A DNA stretch of 64,000 nucleotides, taken from an uncultured Pluralibacter sp. Its GTDB lineage: Bacteria > Pseudomonadota > Gammaproteobacteria > Enterobacterales > Enterobacteriaceae. Positions 27,018-36,126 of this stretch are shown here, in pieces. Where the stretch lies: NCBI RefSeq assembly GCF_913775985.1, contig NZ_CAJYMB010000113.1, forward strand, positions 1 to 64,000. The letters are read 5' to 3'. The first letter of the stretch is position 1. Every line of letters starts with the position of its first letter. The notes beneath the pieces are model-generated. The model was not told the origin of the DNA, did no database searches, and saw only the letters and a list, made by a program, of their open reading frames with translations. Made by a program: the position numbers and the translations under genes.

Positions 27018-27300
27018 TAGACGTTCAACGCGGCAGCAACATCCAGCGCAAACACCCGCGTGTACACATCGATAGAGCGCGCGTCCTTGTGTCCGGCTAC
27101 GTCCTGAAGAACCTTTACCAGCTGGCTGGTGTTATTGCTGGTGCATTAGTGACGGTAAGTGTGCGACGTCACCGGGACTGAAAAAGTGTACCCCGTCTTT
27201 CTTTGCCCGCTTCAAGACCGCTTAGGCCGGTTGCGCAGGGTATCGTCGGTCACCGACCAGGCCGGCTCGCAGCGCTTCGGCCGTTCGTTCGCGAGCCAAA
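27018..27300 (-). pseudogene. C-terminal relic of a plasmid tyrosine recombinase
   Basis: The end reads '[20 protein letters not shown]' and '[15 protein letters not shown]', the box II region with the catalytic tyrosine in '[10 protein letters not shown]', as in ResD-type plasmid resolvases. Upstream pieces 'PAWSVTDDTLRN' and 'VPVTSHTYRH' (the H-x-x-R region) are in other frames with stops between. The gene is truncated and frameshifted. It sits next to the replication region, where F-like plasmids carry resD, and the Cre-like enzyme may have taken over its job. Confidence 0.6.
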
Positions 27301-27607
27301 CTTCCACTTTTCAGACTTAGGGCTGATCTGTTAGCGGCACCAATCGCACCGTGTCTTTGGGCGGCCGGCGGTGCCTATGGTATGGATTAGGGTAATGTCC
27401 TCCACTCATCCGAATCTCAATAGAAATGCGAATCCAGCCCCGTAAAAAATTCCATCTACGATGTTTTCACTCGCCATCTCACATCTATGGCTGGTCTGGT
27501 CCAACTTATGAGATGACTGCTTCTAAGTTCTTTAGGTATTTCAAGCAAGTACTGGTTCGAGTCAGCTGTCTTCTATTAATCTGCTGATTAGAATGACATC
27601 CCACTTA
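27301..27607. other. Gap between the recombinase relic and the iterons
   Basis: No gene seen. It may contain further decayed recombinase sequence at its left end. Confidence 0.4.
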
Positions 27608-27973
27608 CTTGCTATAGCTTATATAAACTATAGAGAGTAAATCTCTGAGCTATCAACATAAGCTATAGTGAGCAATCATAAGCTATAAGGAGAAAAATGA
27701 GCTTTAGATATGATGAGATGAAGCGTGATAATGAGTAAAAAATAAATAATTTCAGACAGATAGATCAAAACCTAATGTTGCTTGCCCCATAATCATAAGC
27801 TGTAGTGAGTTAACTACTACTCGCCACAGCAAATATAAGCTGTAATGAGTGAAAATGTCGGTTCAGTAGGGTGATATAAACTATAGTGAGTAACACTAAC
27901 TCTTCAGCACTTAGATATAAGCTGTAAGGAGTAAATTAACGGCTAAATCACATCATTTATAAACTGTAGTGAG
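27608..27973. repeat. Replication iterons downstream of repA
   Basis: Eight copies of a 15-bp element (consensus ATAARCTRTARTGAG) lie on the plus strand at 27623, 27658, 27678, 27795, 27835, 27876, 27917 and 27959, plus an inverted copy at 27608-27622. The last five are spaced 40, 41, 41 and 42 bp, close to four helical turns. Another inverted copy (28079-28093) ends four bases before the repA stop codon. Such iterons bind RepA and control origin use and copy number; RepFIB replicons have iterons on both sides of repA. Confidence 0.88.
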
Positions 27974-28097
27974 TTAACTAGAGAAAGTCTTTTTTATTAA
28001 AAATATTAAAAATCACAGGATTAATAGAATATCACTACTCACTAAGGGTAAGCGTTTAGCGCGGCATGAAAAGTTCTACTCATTACAGCTTATGCTG

Positions 28098-29126
28098 CTA
28101 CTGAGATTTAAAAATCTTCTCAAGATCCTGAAGAGAAATGCCCAATTTATCAAGAAGTTCAATCTTTTCCTGCAGTTGCGGATCGAGTGGCTCTTTTGTT
28201 TTCGGTGTTGCCTTCGGTGATTCTAGCTGCTCCGTCTTGGGCGCTCTGAGCTTTGGATAGCGATTATGGACCTGGAAGTAGACGCTGCGTCCCTTCTGAA
28301 CTTCGCTATAGTCCAGATAACCAATCTCCTTAAGCTGCTCCATCGCACGGCGCACCGTCTGGTTCTGCGAAAACACAGGAGAGCGCAGATTGAGCCTTTC
28401 GCGTAGGCGCGCCAGGGAGATAGGGGCCGGGTTCTTGGGAAGGCTTTCAATGTAGGTATAGAGCGCCTGAGCGGACTCACGGCGTTTAAGCGCGTTAATC
28501 GCCTTAAGCTGCAGTAACACCTTGTGATCAAACTCGTAGAGCTCGAAAAGCTTCGGGTCAGCCTGCAGGATAACAATGTCTTTTTTAGTATCGTAAAAAG
28601 CAGACTGGACCAGATGTGTGATGTATTCTTTTGCGTCGTCGCCGCTTTTTGAAGAGAAGGAGATGGTGGTGCTGGCAATACGCTTCAGAGACGGGCTGAT
28701 ACGCTCTCTGAGCTGCTTTGAGGAGCGGCTTGAGGGGATGCCGCAGAGCTTGGCAAACTCCACAAATGAGAGCTGTACCTTGTCGCCAATGACCTTGTCT
28801 TTGTGCTTAGCAAAGGAATGGATTATGCCGACCCAGGTCTTAAAATCGTTATCCATATCCAGGCGCGGGCCGACTATCTCAACCTTTTCATAACCTTCTG
28901 CTTTCGCAAGTGACAGACGCGTCAATTCTTCGGTCGCATCAGTTGTTGAAGATGTGTTTTTCTTGCTGTTTTTTAACGACTTAAGCGTAGGGACAAATAC
29001 GCCCAAGCGCATCAGTGCCACCGGCTGCACAGTATTATTGGCATTCGGCGTCAGGGTTACGATTTCCCCAGATTTCGTGTCTTTTTCTTCAAAAAGCTTT
29101 GTTAAGTCAAGATTGTCGCTGGCCAC
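28098..29126 (-). CDS. repA: RepFIB-type replication initiator RepA
   Basis: A Rep_3-family initiator with two winged-helix domains. Residues '[20 protein letters not shown]', '[20 protein letters not shown]', '[20 protein letters not shown]' and '[20 protein letters not shown]' follow the IncFIB RepA of P307/F closely. It binds the flanking iterons to start replication. The open frame begins at an ATG at 29255, but that codon lies in a DnaA box and the first 43 residues are not family-like. I favour the GTG at 29126, which follows AGGAA by five bases and gives 342 residues. The start is uncertain; RepFIB starts are known to be unusual. Confidence 0.9.
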   Translation of the reverse strand: MASDNLDLTKLFEEKDTKSGEIVTLTPNANNTVQPVALMRLGVFVPTLKSLKNSKKNTSSTTDATEELTRLSLAKAEGYEKVEIVGPRLDMDNDFKTWVGIIHSFAKHKDKVIGDKVQLSFVEFAKLCGIPSSRSSKQLRERISPSLKRIASTTISFSSKSGDDAKEYITHLVQSAFYDTKKDIVILQADPKLFELYEFDHKVLLQLKAINALKRRESAQALYTYIESLPKNPAPISLARLRERLNLRSPVFSQNQTVRRAMEQLKEIGYLDYSEVQKGRSVYFQVHNRYPKLRAPKTEQLESPKATPKTKEPLDPQLQEKIELLDKLGISLQDLEKIFKSQ

Positions 29127-29245
29127 AAGCGTTCCTGCACACGTTTCAGAGGATCGTTGAGCATGATCAACCGATCCGGATTGTGAATTGTTAGATAACA
29201 ACTCGCCAATGATCGAAGTAACCCTCTGACAGGCAATCAGATTAG

Positions 29246-29254
29246 TTATCCACA
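29246..29254. promoter_or_regulatory. DnaA box
   Basis: TTATCCACA is an exact match to the high-affinity DnaA box. It lies between the upstream iteron cluster and repA, as expected for an origin. Confidence 0.75.
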
Positions 29255-29280
29255 ATCAAAACGGGAAAATGAGCGATAAA

Positions 29281-29381
29281 CTCACTATAGCTTATGTGTT
29301 TTCCTAATTACAGCTTATATTTTACTTTCTATAGCTTATTGTGATCTCTGCATAGCTTATATTTTACTTGCTATAGCTTAT
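29281..29381. repeat. Upstream iteron cluster of repA
   Basis: Five inverted copies of the iteron (CTCACTATAGCTTAT and variants) start at 29281, 29304, 29325, 29346 and 29367, spaced 23, 21, 21 and 21 bp, i.e. two helical turns. They face the opposite way from the cluster beyond repA. This cluster probably covers the repA promoter and serves autoregulation or the origin. Confidence 0.88.
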
Positions 29382-29421
29382 GCGGACCCCTCTTCAGACC
29401 AGAGCTGGTGCGGCCTGCGGC

Positions 29422-29501
29422 GATCGGGGATCTCTTTGGGATCTATAAAGGATCTCATTAGGATCAATTTATTGGGATCTATCGCGTGGATAAGTGGATA
29501 A
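29422..29501. other. Probable oriV: Dam-site cluster and DnaA-like boxes
   Basis: Six GATC sites lie at 29422, 29429, 29440, 29451, 29462 and 29476, four of them spaced exactly 11 bp. Two overlapping 8-of-9 DnaA-box matches (CGTGGATAA 29485-29493, AGTGGATAA 29493-29501) follow. P1 oriR has the same ingredients: repeated Dam sites in an unwinding element, DnaA boxes and iterons. This suggests methylation- and SeqA-sensitive initiation here. Confidence 0.6.
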
Positions 29502-30250
29502 CTCTAAGGGCTTTCTGCTTAACAGGCATACCCAGCAATCATCAACGGGTCATTTACAGCCTATCTCTGCTACAGATAAACCGTCGCTGTAGACCGTTCT
29601 TAACCAGCCTGCATTTATGTACCGATGAAAGCCTTGAGGTGCTAAGGGGTATCTATAAATAGAAAAGTTATGAGAGACCTCTCTGAAATCGTATGAGAGG
29701 TGTTTCGTGCTCACTACCCGTTCGTCAGACATTCTCTTAAGCGATTACTCAACAGTAATGTCACAGAAAGAAGAGCAAAAATTATGCTCGGATAAAAAAA
29801 CTTGGTCGTTTAGGACTGCCAAATGGTATGTCAAAAATGCCCAATTATCTTTTAACTATCTGTTATTAAATAACATTTAAATTTTATCAAACTTTCTAGT
29901 ATGTTATTTGCATAGACCTATAAGATCCAGAAAGTAACGTTATCAGCACGGCCACGACAACGATCGGAGAAAATTTTTCCATCAAATTGTACGTTGAGAC
30001 GCCACAGATATCCCTTTTCCTATCATTCAAGCACTGGACAAGGAACAGCGATTCCAGTTAACAGACCATATGGCGTCTTGAGTGGTGTTACGCCATCAAA
30101 GTGGTAATTGTGAGTTTCCCTATCACTGCTGCATGTTTGGTCGATGATTCTCTATAAGTTGAACGTTGATTATTCAGTGCCAGGCAGAATGGGCAGTTTG
30201 ATCTTCTGTGAATGCTAAGCTGTGCAAAAACAGGATATTAAGGGATGGGA
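29502..30250. other. AT-rich non-coding region between the origin and partition locus
   Basis: No gene supported; a 60-residue frame at 29550..29732 has no family features. ATGGCGT (30070-30076) and ACGCCAT (30090-30096) form a perfect inverted repeat, and ACGCCAC recurs at 29999; these could be part of a partition centromere together with the palindrome at 30251. Confidence 0.4.
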
Positions 30251-30265
30251 ATTTCAGGTTGAAAT
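30251..30265. promoter_or_regulatory. parS-like palindrome
   Basis: ATTTCA, three bases, TGAAAT. P1 parS contains ParB box A heptamers arranged with exactly this geometry. P1 parS also lies just downstream of parB, as here. The second P1 element (box B) and an IHF site were not identified with confidence. Confidence 0.45.
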
Positions 30266-30355
30266 TTTCCCATATAGTTCTGTTGTAACAGCAGGTTAGA
30301 GAGGGTTTTTAATAGGGAATTTAATATAAAAGAGGGGATAATCATTGGAGTAACT

Positions 30356-30385
30356 CCCCTCCCCTCCCCTCCCCTCCCCTCCCCT
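30356..30385. repeat. (CCCCT)6 tandem repeat
   Basis: Six perfect tandem copies of CCCCT lie 17 bases beyond the parB stop codon. On the parB transcript this reads as AGGGG repeats with one-base loops, a strong candidate for a G-quadruplex in the 3' region of the parAB message or in the DNA next to the centromere. Confidence 0.9.
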
Positions 30386-30402
30386 TCACGCTGGATTGAA
30401 AA

Positions 30403-31374
30403 TTATTTTGCGAGCATCTTTTCAATAACGGCTTTCACAGCATCATCCAGCTCAGCCTGCCAGGCCGCAGGAAGACGCGAAAACTCATAAGTCACAAGGC
30501 GCTTTTCGGCATCCGTTCTTTTCCGCGCAAACTGCTTTTTATCGCTGAATTCCGCTATTTTCTCGGTCACGACTTTTTTCGCATCACGTGCTGATTTAGG
30601 TTCGGCACTGGCAGCGCGAAAATAACCAATGATTTTTGCCTTAACAGCCGGCTCATCGTGCTCAGTGAGTGCATCAAGCGCAATACGTTCGCGCACGCCC
30701 TCTGCCAGCTCCTGGACACTGATTTGCCTGCTCGCCGCTTTCTCAGCAATATCGAGTAAGGTCTTATAGTCGTTAATAGAGAGCTCGCCTATGGAGGGAA
30801 AGACCGCAATCATTTCATCTGGTACCGACGCCGCCTGGAAAGCACGCGTGACTTTTGCCGGCGACAGCCCTTCCGCTGCAGCAATGTCAGACTGGTTCAT
30901 ATGCTCCGGGTACATCAGCTTAAGGCGATTACCCAGTTCGCGCAGTGTGTGCTCTTTTGCCGTCTGAATGTCGATAGCCAGCTGGCGGGCGTCTGAAAGC
31001 GAAAGCTCGTCTTTCGTCACTAACACTTCAAATGGCATACCGCTGTAAAGGCATGCGGCCCTGCGACGTGAACCATCCAGGACTTCAATACGCCCGTCTA
31101 CCTCACGGCCAATAGCCGGAAAGAACTGCTGCAGTTTAATGGTGCGTGAAATATCGCTGACGGATTCTTCAGTTAAAAAAGCCTGATCGCGGCCGTTAAT
31201 CGTGGCATCCACGTAAGTCTGGGTTTCGATGTCATCGTGCAGAATCTTGGTAAGCGTAAACCGCGCGGTGGCACCGGATTTAAGGGTAAAAGTACGGGCA
31301 CTTTCCGTTTCGCTCAGCATTTTGCTGAAGCTGGAGTTACCCAGGGTACGTCCCATTTTCTTCAATTCTTTCAT
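30403..31374 (-). CDS. parB: P1-type partition protein ParB
   Basis: A 323-residue centromere-binding protein aligned with phage P1 ParB (333): 'GRTLGNSSFSKML', 'NGRDQAFLTEESVSDISRTI', 'QQFFPAIGREVDGRIEVLDG' with the SRRRA motif, the helix-turn-helix 'NQSDIAAAEGLSPAKVTRAF' and the C-terminal 'KQFARKRTDAEKRLVTYEFS' dimer domain. It has no canonical ParB CTPase arginine patch, as is normal for the P1 group. Its ATG overlaps the parA stop (TAATG). It binds parS and couples the plasmid to ParA. Confidence 0.93.
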   Translation of the reverse strand: MKELKKMGRTLGNSSFSKMLSETESARTFTLKSGATARFTLTKILHDDIETQTYVDATINGRDQAFLTEESVSDISRTIKLQQFFPAIGREVDGRIEVLDGSRRRAACLYSGMPFEVLVTKDELSLSDARQLAIDIQTAKEHTLRELGNRLKLMYPEHMNQSDIAAAEGLSPAKVTRAFQAASVPDEMIAVFPSIGELSINDYKTLLDIAEKAASRQISVQELAEGVRERIALDALTEHDEPAVKAKIIGYFRAASAEPKSARDAKKVVTEKIAEFSDKKQFARKRTDAEKRLVTYEFSRLPAAWQAELDDAVKAVIEKMLAK

Positions 31375-32582
31375 TATTGCATCCCTCTGACGAACTCAAT
31401 CCGTTTAAACACAGCCTGAGTAAAGCGTTCGGCTTCACGTTTGGCATTTTTGAGCGCTTCTGAACTGCCCGGATATGACTGTGGATCGGCACTGACGATG
31501 GTGTCGAACGTTTCCCCGCAGCGCTCAAACCCATCCAGTCGGGGAAGCGTGGCGTCCAGGATGTAAGACGTAAACACGTCCCGGGCCAGCCCATGCGTCA
31601 TCTCATGATCTCGTTTGGACGTCATCTTGGACATGAAGCCGATATTTCCTTTTATACGCGGTGTAATCCCCTCCTCTTCCAGCTGCTCCAGCATATCGGG
31701 TAAGCGGGTGAGATATTTCAGGGTTGAGTGGAAATCCACCTGCGCAGGCGGTGTTGGCGTGAGAAGCAGATCGCTTGCCGCAATGGCATTAAGCATGAAT
31801 GCGTCAAGGTGAGGCCCGGTGTCGACAAAGATGAAATCATAGTCGCTTCCCACCCGGTCGATAATGTTTCGGCGCAGGACTTCAGAAGGCAACACGCCGG
31901 GCAGGTGTTCCTGAACCAGGCGATCCCACTGGCTGGCCACAAAACCATCATCAATGGAAGCCGGGATAATATCCACACCCGGAATGATGGTTGGCTTGAT
32001 GATTTGTTCTTTGAGCTGTTGCGCATCAAGATCATTCAGCATGGCCTGAGCGGCGGTTTCGACAATCGATCCTATGCTGTTAGCCTGATTCAGGAACATG
32101 GTGCTGGATGCCTGGGGATCCAGATCGATAACCAGATTGCGCAAATCGTACTGCAGTAAGTCAGGGTGAACGCGTAATCCATGAGCAAGCGTCACTGTAC
32201 TGACAGTTTTGGACACCCCACCCTTGAGGTTCACGACGAAAATCACAAACGGGCCTTCGCCTTTATGGATGTCACGGTATTTAGGCACTTTCCGGTGAGC
32301 GTAGATATCAACAACGTCCTGAACAGTCAGCGCGTAATGTTTCGCATTACCGGCATCCTTTTTGCCAAATACATGCCCTTTGGATTCCATTTCATCAATG
32401 GCCTGCTCAACAGCGCGGCGGCTGAGCTTAGGCAGGTTGGCCACGGCATTACGCGTGAACGTCTGATAGAACTGATCGAGACCGAATTCCTGCCGCTTAT
32501 CGATAATGTCATCACTCATGCTGCGCAACATAGCATTCGCTCTGCGCGCTGTTTCATCTACTCCACCGTAGTTACTTTTCAT
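31374..32582 (-). CDS. parA: P1-type partition ATPase ParA
   Basis: A 402-residue Walker ATPase of type Ia with an N-terminal winged-helix DNA-binding domain (about 1-100), as in P1 ParA. The deviant Walker A box is KGGVSKT (120-126), followed by 'LVIDLDPQASSTMFLN' and 'FVDTGPHLDAF'. The N-terminal domain lets it repress its own promoter; an inverted repeat upstream may be the operator. A TTG at 32600 and an ATG at 32585 are in frame; the ATG at 32582 is chosen because GGAG lies six bases before it. It drives plasmid segregation with ParB. Confidence 0.93.
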   Translation of the reverse strand: MKSNYGGVDETARRANAMLRSMSDDIIDKRQEFGLDQFYQTFTRNAVANLPKLSRRAVEQAIDEMESKGHVFGKKDAGNAKHYALTVQDVVDIYAHRKVPKYRDIHKGEGPFVIFVVNLKGGVSKTVSTVTLAHGLRVHPDLLQYDLRNLVIDLDPQASSTMFLNQANSIGSIVETAAQAMLNDLDAQQLKEQIIKPTIIPGVDIIPASIDDGFVASQWDRLVQEHLPGVLPSEVLRRNIIDRVGSDYDFIFVDTGPHLDAFMLNAIAASDLLLTPTPPAQVDFHSTLKYLTRLPDMLEQLEEEGITPRIKGNIGFMSKMTSKRDHEMTHGLARDVFTSYILDATLPRLDGFERCGETFDTIVSADPQSYPGSSEALKNAKREAERFTQAVFKRIEFVRGMQ

Positions 32583-32612
32583 CATCCGCTCCGCTGACAA
32601 TTAATTTCGACA

Positions 32613-32670
32613 GTGTACATCTATTAATGAATTGTGCAACATTTTTCTGTATTTAATAAAAAGTTGTACA
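32613..32670 (-). promoter_or_regulatory. Probable ParA operator/promoter
   Basis: TGTGCAAC (32633-32640) and GTTGTACA (32663-32670) form an inverted repeat with one mismatch, and TGTACA occurs again at 32614-32619. The elements lie 30-90 bases before parA, where P1 ParA binds its own operator. Confidence 0.5.
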
Positions 32671-33185
32671 GGGCGGGTTGGGTGAATTTATTGCTCTTAT
32701 TCTGCTATTAAGGTGGCTCAGATAACAGGCAGCGGGTGGAATGCCACAAGTGCCCTGCCCTTTGCCTGCCTTAATCTGACGAAGCTGTGCATGAAAGAAG
32801 TTTAAAGTTCCCATGTGGGTTTTAATGTTAAGTAATTGATTATGAATAATTTTATTGATTTATTTCAATGTGAAATTCCCAAAAGATTTACTGCTTGTCA
32901 CGCTTTAAACAGAGATTTAACGAGGTAATCAGATGGGTGAACACCTGCGGTTATATGGCCACGATGAGCTGGCATTACAGGCAGTGAAAATACCATGGCG
33001 CTGATTTACAGCCAACAGATTACTGATTCCTGCATTCAGTCTCAGGCTTTTTGAATCCATAAAAGAAGTGGAAGACTTATTAGTTCTTGGCTCATCACGC
33101 TGGCCTGTTCAATCGTAGCGAGGATAACCTGCAGGTGTATCTGATTCATGAACATATCTATGAATAAAGACCAGATACGGGATCT
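32671..33185. other. Gap upstream of parAB
   Basis: No intact gene. The minus-strand frame at 33042..33263 is an antisense shadow of toxin-like sequence. The left part is AT-rich. Confidence 0.4.
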
Positions 33186-33189
33186 CGCT

Positions 33190-33475
33190 AAGGCGACTGC
33201 CCCACCACTGTTGCCGTGCTGAACCTTCTTAAGCAGGTATGTTCGCATCTTGGTCGGCCCCATGTGGATACGCTTTACGGCTCAAAAAAACCGAACATGA
33301 AAGAACTGAGGGTGCAGAGCAACGGGCGGCTTGTAAGAAGGTTCTTTGAGTTTGACTCATGCGTAAAGCGATTGTCCTGAGTGCGGATAATAAAGACGGT
33401 GCAAACGAAAAGCTCTTCTACAAGACCATGATCAAAACAGCTGAAACGAGTATCACCGACATCTGGACCAACTGA
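33190..33475 (+). pseudogene. Broken HigB/Gp49-like toxin
   Basis: The plus-strand frame 'LGRPHVDTLYGSKKPNMKEL' to 'RVQSNGRLVRRFFEFDS' is typical of Gp49/HigB-type RelE-family mRNA interferases. Near 33357 the frame shifts and the toxin resumes as 'MRKAIVLSADNKDG', 'KLFYKTMIKTAETSITDIW', ending at TGA 33475. No intact start is visible. It lies 14 bases before the matching antitoxin, which is also frameshifted. Confidence 0.6.
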
Positions 33476-33488
33476 AACGGAGCGGAAA

Positions 33489-33787
33489 ATGAAAACGCTT
33501 GATGACCTGATGGCTGATCTGACACCTGATGAACTCACTCAGGTTCACGAAAAGTCGCGGCAATGCGACTTGATTCTCAATTGTATAAACTGCGTGAGGC
33601 GCTACAGAAAACACAAAAGCAGCAGGCTGATGCCATGGGTATTGCACAGCCTTCCGTTGCGGCTATTGAAGGGCGTGCTGAAAATCTGAAAATTGCCACG
33701 CTCAAACGTTATGTTGAAGCGCTTGGCGGTCAGCTGACAATTGGCGTCAATATGCCTGGCGGTGAACACGTCGATTTTACCCTCTGA
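33489..33787 (+). pseudogene. Frameshifted XRE-family antitoxin
   Basis: It begins with MKTLDDLMADLTPDELTQVH, typical of antitoxins of HigB-type toxins, then one lost base near 33558 puts the rest in another frame: 'MRLDSQLYKLREALQKTQKQ', helix-turn-helix 'QADAMGIAQPSVAAIEGRAE' and 'TLKRYVEALGGQLTIGVN'. An internal ATG at 33563 could still make the DNA-binding domain. The partner toxin is dead, so there is little pressure to keep it. Confidence 0.65.
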
Positions 33788-33983
33788 CTGATGCTGATAT
33801 GCTGGAAGGCGAGTCAGCGGAATTGCGTCTGACGCATTTTTTCGACAAGTGTCGGTAAGCGCTGGCCCTGTTAGTAACGCAAAACAAAAGTGTTATGCCT
33901 GCCTTCAGGGCCTGTCCGGTAGATAGTTTGACTTAAAGACCTCTCTAAGAAGAAAACAGGCGATATTCCGTTTGCTCGCCCGA

Positions 33984-35030
33984 CTATAAAACGCGGGCAA
34001 CTGGAATGTCATCCCAGCGCGTGGTCCATGCCGGCGAAAGCGTCTCGCGTTTCATATGCCACTCAGTGCCGACACCCTGACGGGCAAACCACATGTGCCC
34101 CAGCCCGGACTGATTTATGCCGTCCAGCACCTTCATAAGCTGCGCGCTGTTTGCCCGCGGCTTATCCTCATCAAACAGGTCCAGCTGACTGACGCCGTTC
34201 GGTGTGAAGTCATCGAGCATTATGCCGGCCTTCATGTAGCGCCGCCCGTTAAGCCAGATGTGGTCGAGCGATCGCATCGCCACCCCGATCACGTCACGCG
34301 TATCCTGCGTGGGTAGGGTGAGATTCTCGCCGGCGCTGTTGCCGTAAAAGACTTCTCCCTGTGCGTGCGGCGAGGTCCGGATAAAAACGCTGATGCGCCG
34401 GCAGAACTGGCGCTCTTTTCTCAGTTTCTCCGCCGCCCGTGTGGCGTAGTGACACAGCGCTTCCTGCATGGGCACTTTTGTTGTAATGCGCTCGCCAAAG
34501 GAGCGGCTGCAGATGATTTGCTGTTTCGCCGGCGCAAACTCCTCAAGTGGAATGCACGATTCGCCGTTGAGCTCGCGCACGGTGCGCTCGAGCACCACGC
34601 TGAAGTTTTTACGGATGAGGGCAGGGTGCGTGCGCGCCAGCTGCAGGGCATTTTCGATGCCCATCAGGTTGAGTCTTTTGCCTATGCGCCGGCCAACCCC
34701 CCATATCTCCGCCACGGGCTGGTTTTCCAGCAGCGTTGCGGTGCGCTTCGGATTGCCCGGCGTCAGTGCCAGCACACTTCGGAACTGCGGCCACTCCTTG
34801 CTGGCCCACTGCGCCGATTTTGCCAGAGTCTTTGTTGGTCCCATTCCCACTCCGATAGCCAGGCCGGTCGTGGCCAGCACGTGAACCCGGAGGCGCCGGC
34901 CGAAATGCTCAAAGTCCTCACAGCGATCGATGCCGGTCAGGTCCAGGAACATTTCGTCAATGGAATACTGCTCGACACGAGGGGTGATCTCCTCCAGGGC
35001 GATCATCACCCGCTGCGACATACTGTGGTT
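33984..35030 (-). pseudogene. 5'-truncated umuC copy
   Basis: From about 35030 to the stop the protein is nearly identical to the complete UmuC encoded at 39.0-40.3 kb ('EQYSIDEMFLDLTGID', 'GVGMGPTKTLAKSAQWASKE', 'INQSGLGHMWFARQG'). The first 70 or so residues, including the first metal-binding aspartate (DVNSFYASCE), are missing; the frame continues to an ATG at 35102 in unrelated sequence. It lacks umuD and a LexA box. It forms a direct repeat with the intact copy, and the metabolic genes between them sit inside this duplication. Confidence 0.8.
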
Positions 35031-35098
35031 TATGTGGAATGGATAATCTATACAAATTAGAAAAGCATTTGAGGGTTGATAAAGCGGATACTGAGGTG

Positions 35099-35983
35099 TC
35101 ACATAATTTCATTTATCCAGTCTGCAAATGCGCTGACGGCAGGGGAAAGGAATTTCTGATGGGGATAAAGTAAGTTGACCGGGACTGATGACGGCTGCCA
35201 GTCGGCCAGCACTTCCACCAGTGTTCCCTTCTTCAGGTGTTCTGAGACAACACTCTCAGCAAGCTGAGCCAGACCGAAACCCTCCAGACACATCTTTATA
35301 TAAAGCCCCGTCTCATTAACGGCCGCCTGACCGCTGACCGGTATCGATAGCGTTTCCGTTCCCTGAACAAAGTGTAACTCGCTGGTACGCCGTGTCTGTC
35401 CAGAAAAATAGTGTACAGCCCGATGATGTGACAAATCTGCAGGAGACTGGGGGATCCCGTACTCCCGCAGATAGTCCGGAGAGGCGCAGGTGATCCAGCG
35501 AAACCTCCCCAGTGGACGGGCAACAAGTGTGGAGTTAAGCAACTCACCTGTCCTGATCACACAATCCACGCCCTCCTGAACCAGATCGACCTGCCTGTCA
35601 CTCACGCCCAGCATCAGGTAAATATCAGGATAGCGCCGGTTGAAGTCTTTCAGATGTGGCATAACGATGAAATGGGCGATCCCACCGGGCATATCAATGC
35701 GTAACGGTCCCTGGGGACGCCTGCCTGAATCCGCCAGGCTTGACTCTGTATGTTCGATTAAGGAGAGTATTTCCCGGCACTTTTCGAGATACCGCAGCCC
35801 TTCAGGAGTGAGGCTGACCCGCCGCGTCGTTCGGTTAAGCAGTCTGACCTGCAGGTACTTTTCCAGATTTTTAATGGTGCTCGTAACGGTAGATGAGGGG
35901 AGTGAAAGTGTCTCCGCTGCCCTGACAAAGCTTCCGGCTTCAGCTACCCGTGTAAAAATCTGCATAGCCTGGATACGATCCAT
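35099..35983 (-). CDS. LysR-family transcriptional regulator
   Basis: A 294-residue LysR regulator. The winged helix-turn-helix occupies residues 1-60 ('MQIFTRVAEAGSFVRAAETL', 'PSSTVTSTIKNLEKYLQVRL') and the effector-binding domain about 90-294. The sequence 'RLLNRTTRRVSLTPEG' places it with the large CrgA/AaeR-like subgroup. It is divergent from the amidohydrolase gene 144 bp away, the usual position of a LysR activator relative to its target operon, so it probably controls the amidohydrolase-transporter-lactonase genes. Its 3' end reaches the truncated umuC. Confidence 0.88.
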   Translation of the reverse strand: MDRIQAMQIFTRVAEAGSFVRAAETLSLPSSTVTSTIKNLEKYLQVRLLNRTTRRVSLTPEGLRYLEKCREILSLIEHTESSLADSGRRPQGPLRIDMPGGIAHFIVMPHLKDFNRRYPDIYLMLGVSDRQVDLVQEGVDCVIRTGELLNSTLVARPLGRFRWITCASPDYLREYGIPQSPADLSHHRAVHYFSGQTRRTSELHFVQGTETLSIPVSGQAAVNETGLYIKMCLEGFGLAQLAESVVSEHLKKGTLVEVLADWQPSSVPVNLLYPHQKFLSPAVSAFADWINEIM

Positions 35984-36126
35984 CTTCCTGCTCCTTTCGC
36001 TTCGTTACGTCTGAATATTTAACCTTATTATTCGTAAATAGTGAATTATGAAAACGCGTTATGCGGCTTTTTAGGCTTAATAACCTGGCGTATGGTTTGA
36101 CTGTTGATTCGTAATAAGGCTGTAAA

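Noticed and set aside
27623-27973. CRISPR-like array
   Set aside because: The repeats are 15 bp, AT-rich, of the same type as those upstream of repA and lie beside a RepFIB repA; they are replication iterons.
29550-29732. 60-codon minus-strand frame between the origin and parB
   Set aside because: No ribosome site or family similarity, and it lies in a region better explained as non-coding origin/centromere DNA.
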